Below, in pieces: positions 48,134 through 59,074 of a DNA stretch of 64,000 nt; within the stretch, counting starts at the first letter, position 1, and the number at the start of each line of letters is the position of its first letter. Source of the stretch: Acanthosepion pharaonis (taxonomy: Eukaryota > Mollusca > Cephalopoda > Sepiida > Sepiidae); NCBI GenBank assembly GCA_903632075.3, contig CAHIKZ030005640.1, positions 350,001 to 414,000 of the forward strand, in the 5' to 3' direction. The position numbers were made by a program, and so were the translations under genes. The notes under the pieces were generated by a model. The model did not search any database. It had not been told where the DNA came from and saw only the letters and a list, made by a program, of their open reading frames with translations.

Positions 48134-48249
48134 AAGGGATGTCTAGATTTTCCTTATGTCAGTATCATTGTATCAGTTATTAGCTACAATTTGGTAAGGG
48201 GTAGGGATGTATTTTACAATGAAACCTGACATCAGTTAAATGGATGTCG

Positions 48250-48470
48250 TTTTTTTTTTTTTTTTTTTTTTTTTAAATTGTTAACGGTAAAAAAATTTCA
48301 ACGTCATTTTTTAAATTTAAAGATTTTTTTTTTTTTTTTTTTTTTTCCTAATACTTTTTATTTAACTACGATTTGAAATATTCTCCTTTTTAATTTTTAT
48401 TTTACTATATTCTTTTTTAAGAACAGTTAAATGTATTAGAATCCATTATATTATGTAGGATTATTTTAAC
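48250..48470. repeat. T-rich tracts
   Basis: Two poly(T) runs of about 20 bp (48252-48274 and 48326-48347) in AT-rich sequence. It may be a third, older copy of the tandem unit that follows, but the match is weak. Confidence 0.5.
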
Positions 48471-49513
48471 ATCAAGTTTAAGTATGTATATGAGGTTACA
48501 TTTTTTTTTTTTTTTTTTTTAAATTTTTTTCTATGACGGCAAAAATGGTTACTTAATTTCACTGATTTAGTAAACTTTTATTTTATATATAAACCTAGTA
48601 TTATAATGTTTCTCATGTAAGTACTAAGGACATGGGTCATTCAAAAGCTTACATCTTATGGCATTTCATATTAATTTTATTTTACTATAGGTGTTTTTTT
48701 GGATTCTTTTTAGTGCGTGCAGTATTATTTAAAAGAAATTTAGGTTAGAATTCATTCAATTTAACTACAATTTCAATTTTACAACTTTAAAATCTTAAAA
48801 TATTTTCATTGTTTAGTTTTAATAGACTATATTTCTTTATAACGGAAGGAAAATTACTCATAGTAAGTAAAATTATTTTTCCATATCAAAGTATATGTAA
48901 ATTACAATTTTTTTTTTTTTAAACTTTTATATTTAGATATTATTTAAGTAAAATTAATGGCACAGACTACAAAACTATCTACGCCATTTCTCAGATTTAG
49001 TAAACTTTATGTATTAATTCAAGTTTAAGTATGTATATGAGGTTACATCTTTTTTTTTTTTTATTAAATTTATGATGACTATGACGGCAAAAATGGTTAC
49101 GTAATTTCACTGATTTAGTAAACTTTTACTTTATATATAAACCTAATAATATAATGTTTCTCATGTAAGTACAAAGGACATGGGTCATTCAAAAGCTTAC
49201 ATCTTATGGCATTTCATATTAATTTTATTTTACTATAGGTGTTTTTTTTTTATTCTTTTTAGTGCGTGTAGTATTATTTAAAAGAAATTTAGGTTAAAAT
49301 TCATTCAATTTAGCTATAATTTTAATTTCAATTTTAAAATTACAAACTTTAAACTTTTAAAATATTTTCATTGTTAGTTTTAATTTTATAACAGAAGGAA
49401 AATTACTCATAGTAAGTAAAATTATTTTTCAATATGCAAGTATATATAAATTACAATTTTTAAACTTTTATATTTAAATATTATTTAAGTAATATTAATG
49501 GAACTTACAACAA

Positions 49514-49522
<9 letters not shown>
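48471..49522. repeat. Tandem duplication, period about 546 bp
   Basis: Units 48471-48985 and 49016-49522 begin (A/T)TCAAGTTTAAGTATGTAT and end ACAAAACTAT. Shared blocks include CTATGACGGCAAAAATGGTTAC, GACATGGGTCATTCAAAAGC and AAATTACTCATAGTAAGTAA. Differences are mainly T-run length and small indels. No coding potential was seen. An (AT)n run starts exactly where the second unit ends. Confidence 0.9.

Positions 49523-49582
<60 letters not shown>
49519..49582. repeat. (AT)n microsatellite
   Basis: Pure AT run at the end of the second tandem unit. Confidence 0.95.
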
Positions 49583-49586
<4 letters not shown>

Positions 49587-49989
49587 ATACGCCTATGTGT
49601 ATATACGTGTATATGTTATTGTGTATGTGTGTATTCGCATGTGTTTTTGAACATAAAAATATAGGTCCTTGCTGGATTAGATAATCGTTAGATTTATTTT
49701 TTATATGTTTATATTTGATTTGTAACCTGTAGTCGATATTAAATTTGTCAAATTTTGTCAATTACAAAGCGGCCGTTTAAGTAAACGCAATTTCACTTTC
49801 CTTCGCCCCATCTCTCACCCCCACCTCGTCTTTCCCTCCCTCTTATTCTAACATCAAATTGTCTATGGTGTGTGTATGTCACCACGAAATGTATCTGTAT
49901 ACATCCGACAACATTCATTTTTTTTTCTCTCACTTAAACCCCTTCCATCCACCTCTCCTAAAATTCTCTCTGTTAAGGTTTAATCTCCC

Positions 49990-50260
<271 letters not shown>

Positions 50261-50264
50261 GTAC

Positions 50265-51025
50265 TGGGATAACGGTAATTTCGTTAACCTGACCTGCAGC
50301 TTCCTTAAATTTCTATTGTTTGTTTATTTGCTCAGATTAGTGAAATGCTGAATTCTTTTATGCACTGAAATCCTATTTCTGAAGAAATGTTGAATCGTAG
50401 AAAGCTTATTGATTTTAATTATAAATGTTATTAATTCTCTGAGATGCTCTCAATATGCCGTTTTTAGCTCTCTAAGACCGGAAATATTTATTTTATTAGA
50501 TCAGACGAACTGTTTAATGGAACGGATGAGTTGTAAATCTACTGAAGCCTTGCATATTTTCTTTTCATTAATTGGAAATGTGAAGCCAATAATTGATAGC
50601 GGTTATCTGTAAACGTTATCAGTCGAAATGTATATAGGCACTCGATTTTTTACCCTTTGTACAAATTTTTAAGGTCTTCAGATTCTTATATTTATTTAAT
50701 CATTTCTCCTGAGGGGTCACCTCGTTAGATATTTCTACGTTTCAATGGTTACCAAACAAGTCGGATTAAACTAGTCAAACTTCTGAAATTCTTTTCACAT
50801 ATTTGTGGCTTCATTATGTATTATGAGTATGTGCATTAACCCTGAGCTTTCAACAGATTAAAAGGGTTGATTCATTTAAAAAGTCTAGAATAATTATTAA
50901 CAGTATTTTTTTTTCTTACAAATCCCACTATCATATATATGGCAAAGTTTAATAACATTCGCATCTAATTTCAATGGTGGATATTTTAATAATTACACCT
51001 GTATTCAAAGTCTTAATAATAGAAT
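50265..51025. other. No recognised feature
   Basis: AT-rich; nothing identified. Confidence 0.5.
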
Positions 51026-51029
51026 AAAC

Positions 51030-51715
51030 TAGCAGTAGAGCCCGGCGTAGCCCGGGGATGTAACAGTAAGAGATAGATCAAGTATCGACCATCATAAAGA
51101 CTGAAAAATAAAATTGGCTAAGATTATTGTTTCAGGTTGACGGACACGCATGTCTTAAAATATTTTTTTTTTTTTTTTTTACGAATTGGTCAAACCCAAA
51201 CTCAAACAAAAACATTGTTTTCAATCGTTATGATTCTACCGATTGAATAGAATTTTATTATAAACAATTATCTTGTGAATGGAATTTTTAAAGCATTCTG
51301 AATGTAAAAATAAAGAAAATGTGTGGAAGACAATAAGAAACACTACCTGCCAAAAAAAAAGTGAAGTTTTGTTGATATCGGTTGAAAAATGTAGGAAATC
51401 CGATCCCATATATAAACGAACACACAGACACACACAAACAACCTGGGTTTTATAATAAGTATAACTCGATATGAGTTGTCCCCCTTTCATTCTCGCGATG
51501 CCTCTTAATCGTGTTTTCAAATTGATTTCATGCAAAAGAAACTGTGTTTTTCCAATTTTTGGCGCTGTCGAACCACCGCAATATAATGTTACGTAGTCCT
51601 GTGAAGTTTTGTTGAAATCGGTTGAAAAATGTAGGAAATCCGATCCAATATATAAACGAACAGACACACACACACACACACACACACACACAACCTGGGT
51701 TTTATAATAAGTATG
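51030..51715 (+). repeat. Dispersed repeat with GC-rich signature end
   Basis: Begins ACTAGCAGTAGAGCCCGG and ends ACCTGGGTTTTATAATAAGT. An internal duplication repeats a block with GTGAAGTTTTGTTGA, ATCGGTTGAAAAATGTAGG, CCGATCC-ATATATAAACGAA and AACCTGGGTTTTATAATAAG at 51361-51465 and 51600-51715. Opposite-strand relative at 28005-28797. Non-coding. Confidence 0.65.
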
Positions 51716-52349
51716 ATGAAAGGAATATTTTCAAATTGAAATATTTTAATAATTCGATAAATAAATCATTTATTCACTTGTAATTCTAACGTTTTAATAA
51801 TTTTACAAATAGCATATTTATTTCGATATAATTGTGACCTGTTAATATTTCAATGAATATTTTTCTGAATTTAGATGTCATTGTAATATAGTAATGTTAT
51901 ATATAATCAAAAATTTATGAAGATGCAATTGTAAAGTGTTAGTAATTTAATATTTATTTGCCTGTAATTGTAATGTGTTAATACATAAATTTAAAAAAAA
52001 AAATCTTCTAAGTGAAATGATTTAATACTGCATGAAATCAGGTATTTCGATGTTATAGTAACGTGTCGATGGTATAATAAAAATAATTATTCGCCTGTAA
52101 TTGTAATATTTTAATACATTGATAATAATTGCTTTTTCTAACTGAACTATTATAATACAACACAAAAACTTTCACTCGCTCACTTATAATACTGTCGCAT
52201 TCTATAAACACATGATAATTTAATTAAATTATTATCATGTGACAAACATTATCATAAAAATAAACTATTTGGTGTGACAACATGAAATTTAAACTGCTTT
52301 CGTGCGTTATTCATTTACACAATTAGTACTTTCCAAATATATATATAAT

Positions 52350-52502
52350 AAAAAGGCTTAAACACTAATATTCCATAGTCATAATTTATTCCATTGGAAT
52401 TCTAAATACGATCCAATTCATCAGACCTACAAATTCAAAAAGGAAACAGAAAAAACAACTCCAGAAAAAAAAGTAGAAAAAGAGAGAGTGTAAGTATGAG
52501 AG
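52350..52502 (-). repeat. Inverted repeat partner of 49990-50146
   Basis: Reverse-strand copy about 2.2 kb away, about 90 percent identical by eye; starts AAAAGGCTTAAACACTAATA. Confidence 0.85.
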
Positions 52503-52574
52503 TATGGGACGAATGTTAGAGGTAAAGAGAGGGGTAACAGACAAGAGAAGGTGGGAGATTAAAATTAACCACTA

Positions 52575-52614
52575 ATATTATCAATATATATATATATAAT
52601 ATTTTTGGAACGTA

Positions 52615-52678
<64 letters not shown>

Positions 52679-52680
52679 CG
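52575..52680. repeat. AT and GT microsatellite
   Basis: Short AT run at 52579-52600, AT run at 52618-52661, then GT run to 52679. Confidence 0.9.
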
Positions 52681-53339
52681 TGTGTCTGTGCATGTCTCTG
52701 TGTATTAAACATTATAAAGTATAAATTACCCCTCTTTTAAACAACGTGCGTTGCATGTCGATAATATTCCAATATTTTGCCTATTGTTTAAACTGCGAAC
52801 TACTCTTCTTCGCTTGCAAAGTGCTACTGCGTAGGCTCAACCGTGAAAGGGACATTATTTCAGGTGATTGTGATACTTGACTTGTAACTATATCACACCC
52901 ATTGTAAAATAAGTCCTATTTTAAATCTAATGAAAGAACTTTCTGTATGAACACATACTACGACAACGCATGAACTTCATTTTTGCGATCACTGCACACA
53001 TTATACACTGGATTTTTATGCCTTAATTTCTTACTATTAATTCTCTCGTTTGTTTTGTAGTAAAGTATAAATATTGTTCCTTCTGTACCTTGAGTAATTA
53101 TTTTTTAGCTATATTCGTATTTGTACCAGTATAGCCGTAGTTATATTAATACCAACATTTTTGTTACTTACTTGTGATCATTTAAGAGGAAGTGAGGTCG
53201 TAATTTACCCTATAACATTTATGTTTATTAAGTGTTGAACAACACATTAATGTCATTTTAAATCTTTGCTTAATAGTATCTTCATTTTCAAATTGTTTGG
53301 CTTAATATCACAGTTAACGAATTTTAATAATATATGTTT

Positions 53340-54570
53340 TCTTTCAAAAATGATGGTCACCCTGTTAAATGCCCGAATGTTAGAGTAAGAGGCACATGAA
53401 TATGTACAAAAAATAACTGTTAAGCCTAGACTTGAACAGGTTGAGATGTTAGGGATCTGGAAAGTATCCTCCTGGGAGACGGTTCCATAGTTCAGTGGTT
53501 CGTAGGAGGAATCTGCTCGAGTGGAAGTTACATCTCATCAAAGGAATACGAAAGGAATGAAAGTGGTTCGCTAAAATCTTGCTGAAGCGGTGCATTTGTG
53601 AAGCATCTTTAGTAATGGTTCACATATACGGCACTCCGCCATTTGAACGACTGACATTTGGCTGACGAACAGTTAACTGAATGGATATTTAGCCGAAAAT
53701 ATAGTGGCTTACTTACATGTATTTCACACTCTTTATTGTAATGTGGTACACATATTTATGTTTATTTACAGTATTAATTTATATTTTTTTTGTTTTTTGG
53801 ACAGGATTTTTAAAAAAAAATCTATTCTGTATATATTATATTTTACTTCAAATATTACTGTAAGATGAGAAGTATTTTGAGAAAAAGCACATTTTACTAC
53901 AGATTTTAATCTTAAGTATTTACGATAGGAAAAATCTTTCAATTTCGCTTTTAATGATAATTATCTTAAAGGGATGAATTAGCTTTTGTCTTACTGTTAA
54001 ATACGAATTTAAATAATTAGGTGCTACATTTTACCCAAATGCAATCAAATATTTATTAAAAAAATACTAATTTCAATAATCAAATATGAAACTTTTAAGT
54101 TAAATATAGATTTATTAATTTAGTCACTTGAAATTCAGTAGTGAAAATTATTAGTTTTATTCTACCTTATAATACTGCTAATTAAAATACTTAAACTATT
54201 GCTAGTGACTATTTTTACTTGTACATTTTCGGTGAAATGTTCGTTCGGCCAAATGTCTATCGGCCAAATGTCCGTTGGTCAAATGTAGAGCCTCGCTCAT
54301 ATACGTGTCCCGTAGTATCTTATGTACTAATTCCATTTGATCCTATGTAATTGTTCAATAGGAACTCAAGGTATGATGCCTTCCCAAGGGAACATCTGCG
54401 CATATCAATTAGTGAAATATCTGGATCTGATCTGAGATTGTAGAATGTCACTAGTTTAGATTTCGAGGCATTGGATATGACCAATCAGAGTTTTCAAACC
54501 ACTGAGCTGTTACAGCTAGTGCAGAGGATAGACCAACTAACAAGCTCTGGTAATAATTATTCATAGATTT
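53340..54570. repeat. Unnamed older repeat interrupted by a MITE
   Basis: Positions 53340-53630 and 54298-54570 join smoothly if the MITE and one TSD are removed. Phrases such as CTGGGAGACGGTTCCATAG and GAGCTGTTACAGCTAGTGC resemble LINE 3' regions, but no frame could be assigned. Confidence 0.45.
53631..54297. mobile_element. MITE, 667 bp, with 8-bp TSD
   Basis: Flanked by the direct repeat CATATACG (53623-53630 and 54298-54305). The ends are inverted copies of about 60 bp: left GCACTCCGCCATTTGAACGAC..., right reversed GCGAGGCTCTACATTTGACC.... Both contain GACATTTGGC and TT(T/C)xxCCGAAAAT and share a repeated ATTTGGCCGA-like subunit. The interior is AT-rich and non-coding. An 8-bp TSD is used by hAT, P, Merlin and some other superfamilies, so the family is not decided. 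Confidence 0.85.
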
Positions 54571-55034
54571 TGTAATGGATTAATAGGATAGGTAGATATG
54601 CTGAGTACAGAATATTCCAGTATTTTTATACGAATACATTATCACTAAGGATAATGATGTGTTGACTTCTAATGCGAACGATTGAATAAATTTGAATTGT
54701 TGGGCGCAAACAATATATATGGAATTAATATTCCGTTACAAATAAAATTATCTAATTTTAAACGGGTTTGAGTAGAAAATATGGCGGCTATTCACATACA
54801 ACTAAATATTGTATCTTCGAAATCGATCTTGTATATTTTCAACAATTTCTCTTTTTCTATATAAGACCGATTCCACCAAGAAAAACGTTGTGTTATGGTG
54901 TTTCATCTTGAAATTTGATGCGCCCTTACTCACCATCAAATTTACCACCTTTAGCCAAAATATTATAATTGTAACCTGATTAGTCGACAAAGAAATAATA
55001 TATAATAAAAAAATGTCGTTTTCTTTAATCGATG

Positions 55035-55560
55035 AAAAATATAGCATATATATATAATTCTCAAATGTGTATGTGTCTGTTTGTGTGCATATATATATGT
55101 GTTTGTGTATGTTTCTTATCACATGTTGTTTATGCTTTTCCACAGTTTTCATCCGATTTTGATGAAATTCTTTTTTGTTTGATACATAATTCTTCAGTGC
55201 CGGCTTTGAGTACAAATTATAAGCGACAATGGCTCTCCACTACTTCCTGTCCATTATAACTCTCAGCAACATTTTACTATTTACTATGTTCTTGGATGTA
55301 TATCTTTCATAGAATCTTTAATAAAAACGAATAGTTTAAATTATTACAATCAAATCATCTATATCTAATTTTCAAAATGTGTATGTGTGTGTGCGTGTGT
55401 GTGTTTGAAGGGGTGTTGTTTATGTGTTTCCGCAGTTTTCATCCAATTTCGATGACTTTTTTGTTTGATAGTTAATTCTTCAGTGTCGTTTTGGAGTCCA
55501 AATTTGCAAGCAAAATTACAACCCTGAAGGGGAAAAAATCGAAACTGAGTTTTTACACTT
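55035..55560. repeat. Two copies of a TG-headed dispersed repeat
   Basis: Positions 55062-55230 and 55378-55525 share GTGTATGTGT-TGTTTGTG, TGTTGTTTATG, CAGTTTTCATCC(G/A)ATTT, TTTTTTGTTTGATA and TAATTCTTCAGTG in order, period about 310 bp. The tail resembles the family at 28005 and 51030. Confidence 0.7.
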
Positions 55561-55730
55561 TGGGAAAAAATTCAAAGGCAAAATTTAATGTCTGTAAAAA
55601 AAGGCGTACAATCAATTTAGAGCGTTGAAATCTAAAGCAAAAGATTATTATAATTATTAAAACATTAAATTAAAAAATAAAAATTAAAAAATTAAAAATT
55701 AAAAAATAGAAATTATCATATATTATTATT

Positions 55731-55815
55731 TTGACCGTCCATAGAAAAGGTTTCTTCTTTGCAAGATTGAGAACGCAAAAACGGTCCTTTTCAGGGCCAC
55801 ACCCTATTCAAAATT
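55731..55815 (+). pseudogene. Histone-type 3' end, possible H3 remnant
   Basis: GGTCCTTTTCAGGGCC at 55783-55798 forms a 6-bp stem (one T-G pair) with a TTTC-type loop. It is preceded by an A-rich AAAA and followed by ACACC, matching the replication-dependent histone mRNA stem-loop that SLBP binds. Just upstream a frame reads TVHRKGFFFARLRTQ, weakly like the histone H3 C terminus (T-I/V-M-P-K-D-I-Q-L-A-R-R-I-R). No histone body lies further upstream, so this is at most the tail of a pseudogene. Confidence 0.45.
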
Positions 55816-56655
55816 CCCATTTGAGGAAGTGCCTCAGTTGCACCCAATTATTGTTAATAATATTGATTTTCGGGTGGACTGGCTTTAAACTTAAACTGCT
55901 CCAACTGAACGGCAAAAATCCCCAGTAATGAAACACCTGGTCGAAGAAAAGTTATACTTCCAGTTCTGTATACAGCATATTAAACCTGTTGATTTTCATT
56001 CATAATATTTACACGCAGACTAATGATGTCATGATTGTTGTTGCTATGACAACAATTCAGTCGTTGTGGCCTCCGGCCTTCATCAGGAGCCTATACATCT
56101 GGGTATCCTGGGAATTTTGAAAAGGACCATTTCTTTTACCTACTAGTATAGATTGTTCAATTTCAACTGCTTATGCCTAGGGTTATGGAAGCGTTACAAT
56201 AACAATAAAGTTGAAGATAATAATTCGCCTGTAAATAATGTGAATAATGTTAACACCCCATCCTAAATATTCAGATACTGAATTGATAGGAAAATGTACA
56301 TCTATTTGAATATAACATGAAATATTTTCGAATAATTGTAAATAGATCATAGACTTTATTCGTGCGTAAATATATGTCAAAGACATTCGCATATGAAAAA
56401 ATAGAACTTTATCTTGTTTAGTTCTGTTCAAATAACATTTATCTTTTGAGAAAATGACAATCCTAACCGGATTTATCAAAACAGATACATGTTGTTATTT
56501 TAAATTTGATTATTTTTAAGATACAATAAAACCCCATTAAATACGTTAGCAAAACGAAGAAACATCTAAATAAAATTTCTATGAACGAATGAATTAATAT
56601 TCTAACGTTTGGGAAACTAAATATAATTATTTCTTATTTGACATCATAATTTAAA
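55816..56655. other. No recognised feature
   Basis: AT-rich; a GTTGTTGCTATGACAACAA near-palindrome at 56037-56055. No coding block. Confidence 0.5.
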
Positions 56656-56664
56656 TGTAATACC

Positions 56665-56943
56665 TTAAGTGAGATTAATGACATCATTTCCGTAAATAGT
56701 ATTTTTACGCATGCGCACGTAAATATTTTTTATGCTAGAAAGTCCCTTATTCTCGCTCTCTTTCGCTACCTTCTGTCGGAGGTTTTGGAATTTATTTGCC
56801 GTGTCTGGTATCAGTATTCTGTCATCTGCGTATCTTATGTTGTTAAGATTGTGGACGCCAGTGATGAATCCCGTAGGATTTCCATTTCCCTCAGTATTGC
56901 CTCGCTGTATAGGTTGAATAAATAATACATGGCTATCAGTCAA
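56665..56943 (-). pseudogene. LINE RT fragment with YADD motif
   Basis: The minus-strand frame reads GFITGVHNLNNIRYADDRIL (RT motif C, YADD), then PDTANKFQNLRQKV and ESENKGLSSIKN. This is the block just before the C-terminal region seen on the opposite strand at 57180. It is a fragment of the same LINE family as 27190-27830, in opposite orientation to its neighbour. Confidence 0.85.
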
Positions 56944-56944
56944 A

Positions 56945-57175
56945 GAATGAGGTCGAAATGCGATTTACATGTCAGTGACACTATAATCAAGCAGGTACGG
57001 AAATTTATATATGTGTCCTGTTGCATTAGGACATGGGCAATAGGGACTCTTCTTAACGTCATAGCCTTCGTAGATCTCTTAATATTCGTCTCCTGAGTAG
57101 CCTCCCTGTAATCCAATTGTAAAAGCTCATAATGAAGGTCACTAAACTTCAAGAAGACAAAATGCATAGTCATCA
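56945..57175 (+). pseudogene. Truncated LINE fragment plus dispersed repeat
   Basis: 56945-57000 reads RSKCDLHVSDTIIKQVRKF, a second partial copy of the segment that starts the fragment at 57184. It then gives way to a non-coding repeat (GTTGCATTAGGACATGGGCAA) related to 36446-36510. Confidence 0.6.
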
Positions 57176-57183
57176 ATAAAAGG

Positions 57184-57760
57184 ATGAGCCTGAAATGCGA
57201 TTTACAGGTCTGGTACAATAAAATCAATCAGGTGCGGAAATTTAGATATCTGGGAAATGTTTTCACAGAGGACGGTAAGTGCGACACTGAAATCCGAAGA
57301 CGTATTGAGATAGCCAGATACGTATTCCAAAAGCTAGGCAGAGTATTACGAGACAGAAGGATTTCTTTGGTAACAAAGAAAAGAGTAATGAGCTGCTACG
57401 TGAGATATGTCCTCCTTTACGGCAGCGAATGTTGGACGGTCTCCTCAGAGATGAAAAACAATCTCGAGGCAACGGAGGTATAGTTCTACAGAAGGATGTT
57501 AAGGATACAATGGACCGATCGTTAAGACAATGAGAAAGTAGGGCTTGGAGAATCTGATACTCCCAGGACGAATGGAGGGAAAAAGAGAGAAGGGAAAGCA
57601 ACGCATGATATACTTAGCGGGCTTAAGGAAGTGGATGAAAAAAAGGGCCTGTGGAAATAGCAAAGAGGCAAAACTCATTGAGAGCTACAAGGGAGAGAGC
57701 CATGATCACCTACACCTTGAAGGGACATGGCACATAAAAAAGAATGGTAGAAAGTATATA
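57184..57760 (+). pseudogene. LINE C-terminal region, fragment
   Basis: A frame open to 57483 reads KINQVRKFRYLGNVFTEDGK, CDTEIRRRIEIARYVFQKLG, KKRVMSCYVRYVLLYGSECW and VSSEMKNNLEATEV. After a stop, FYRRMLRIQWTDR continues. The next frames give LPGRMEGKREKGKQRMIYLA and KWMKKRACGN. Same blocks as 27190-27830 but better preserved. RT and endonuclease are absent on this strand. Confidence 0.87.
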
Positions 57761-58229
57761 TCCTATATAATCAAAATCAAACACAAACTTGAGACAGATA
57801 TAACAAGTCAACTAGTAGTTTCCCGCATGCAAATTATTAAATACATTTATTTAACGACCTCATCTCAGAGTTCTACCAAAAGACACAATGGAGACTGAAG
57901 AAAGGGTCATGATTTTGTTTTCTAAATGCTTCTGGTGTGTGAGAATTTGGTATATATGTAAGACATTAATATACTGACAGACAGTTACAGGAATATGAAA
58001 TTGTTTAGATATTATTTACTTGTGTTTTATTATTTAAAATGTCTGTCAAAGAAAATAAAACGTTTAATTAAAACAATGTATTTTTCAGTAACATACAGAA
58101 CATCATCGTTCTAGCGTTACAATATTTTTCATACAACGTATCCTTACAATATGTACGCAGTTATGTTTCTCCACAACTTCTTAATCTTCGCAACTTCCTT
58201 TGCAATTGCCGTTCAACTGACCAATTACA

Positions 58230-59070
58230 CAGCTCGTTATGTCGGTCACTAACCGTTTCTGTCTGCCATCTACTCTTCAATATCTACTGCCCATCAAATT
58301 ATCCAAGCCAACTTTCTTCACTATTTGTCTCATAAACTTTAGTTGTTTCTTTCTGATTGTAAGTAAAATTACCTTTTTCTTTCAGTTTTCTTTAAAAACT
58401 TTTGTTGTTTATATGTTACATCCATGGTATTCTCAGAGACCTACTGTAAATGCACATCTACTTCCTAACTTCCTCTTTTATATGAAATAACATCATCCAA
58501 CTTTCACTGCCATATATAAGAACTGATATTGCATAACAGCTGAAGGCACATAGCGTTGTCTCCAACGAACTCTTGGTATTTCATCATAGTTCTTGAGATT
58601 TTGGAAGTTATCATCTGCTATTCTAGTTCGCATTCGTTTTCTATGTCACATATCCAATCGTATATTTTAACAATCTGCAAATAGATAAACTTTTGTATTT
58701 GCTTCATTTTGATATATCCAGTTTGCAGCAGGCATTTTGGAATAACTGTCTTGCTAATGAGAAAATTTATTGTCTGATGCTTAATTCTAACTTCTCGTTT
58801 TACTTTTGATCTTTATCTAGAGATACATGAAGTTTCCTTTCTTCCATTGCCATACATGTTATTTCTGTATCTTATTGTGTTCCGGTTTTGGCCACCAATA
58901 ATAAATCCTATTACGCTTTCAAGTTCTCAGAGGATTGCCTTGGTTGATAGGTTAAACAAATCCAATGAGAAGACGTTCTCTTTACTTACGTCGTTTTCTG
59001 TTTTTGTGTACTTGCCAAATTATATTTTCTCCCCGTTTGCAAGAAGGTTGTTCACAGTAATTCTTCTGGT
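58230..59070 (-). pseudogene. LINE RT and C-terminal relic
   Basis: The minus strand from about 59005 reads ENVFSLDLFNLSTKAIL (normally GCVLSPDLFNLY), then ELESVIGFIIGGQNRNTIRY, ending at YRNN where YADD is expected. Further along come YIKMKQIQKFIYLQ, ISRTMMKYQEFVGDN and a decayed CNISSYIWQ. It is a related LINE with more damage than the fragments at 56.7-57.8 kb. Confidence 0.65.
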
Positions 59071-59074
59071 CTAT

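Noticed and set aside
57263..57601. 112-codon minus-strand frame
   Set aside because: Antisense to the better supported LINE C-terminal region.
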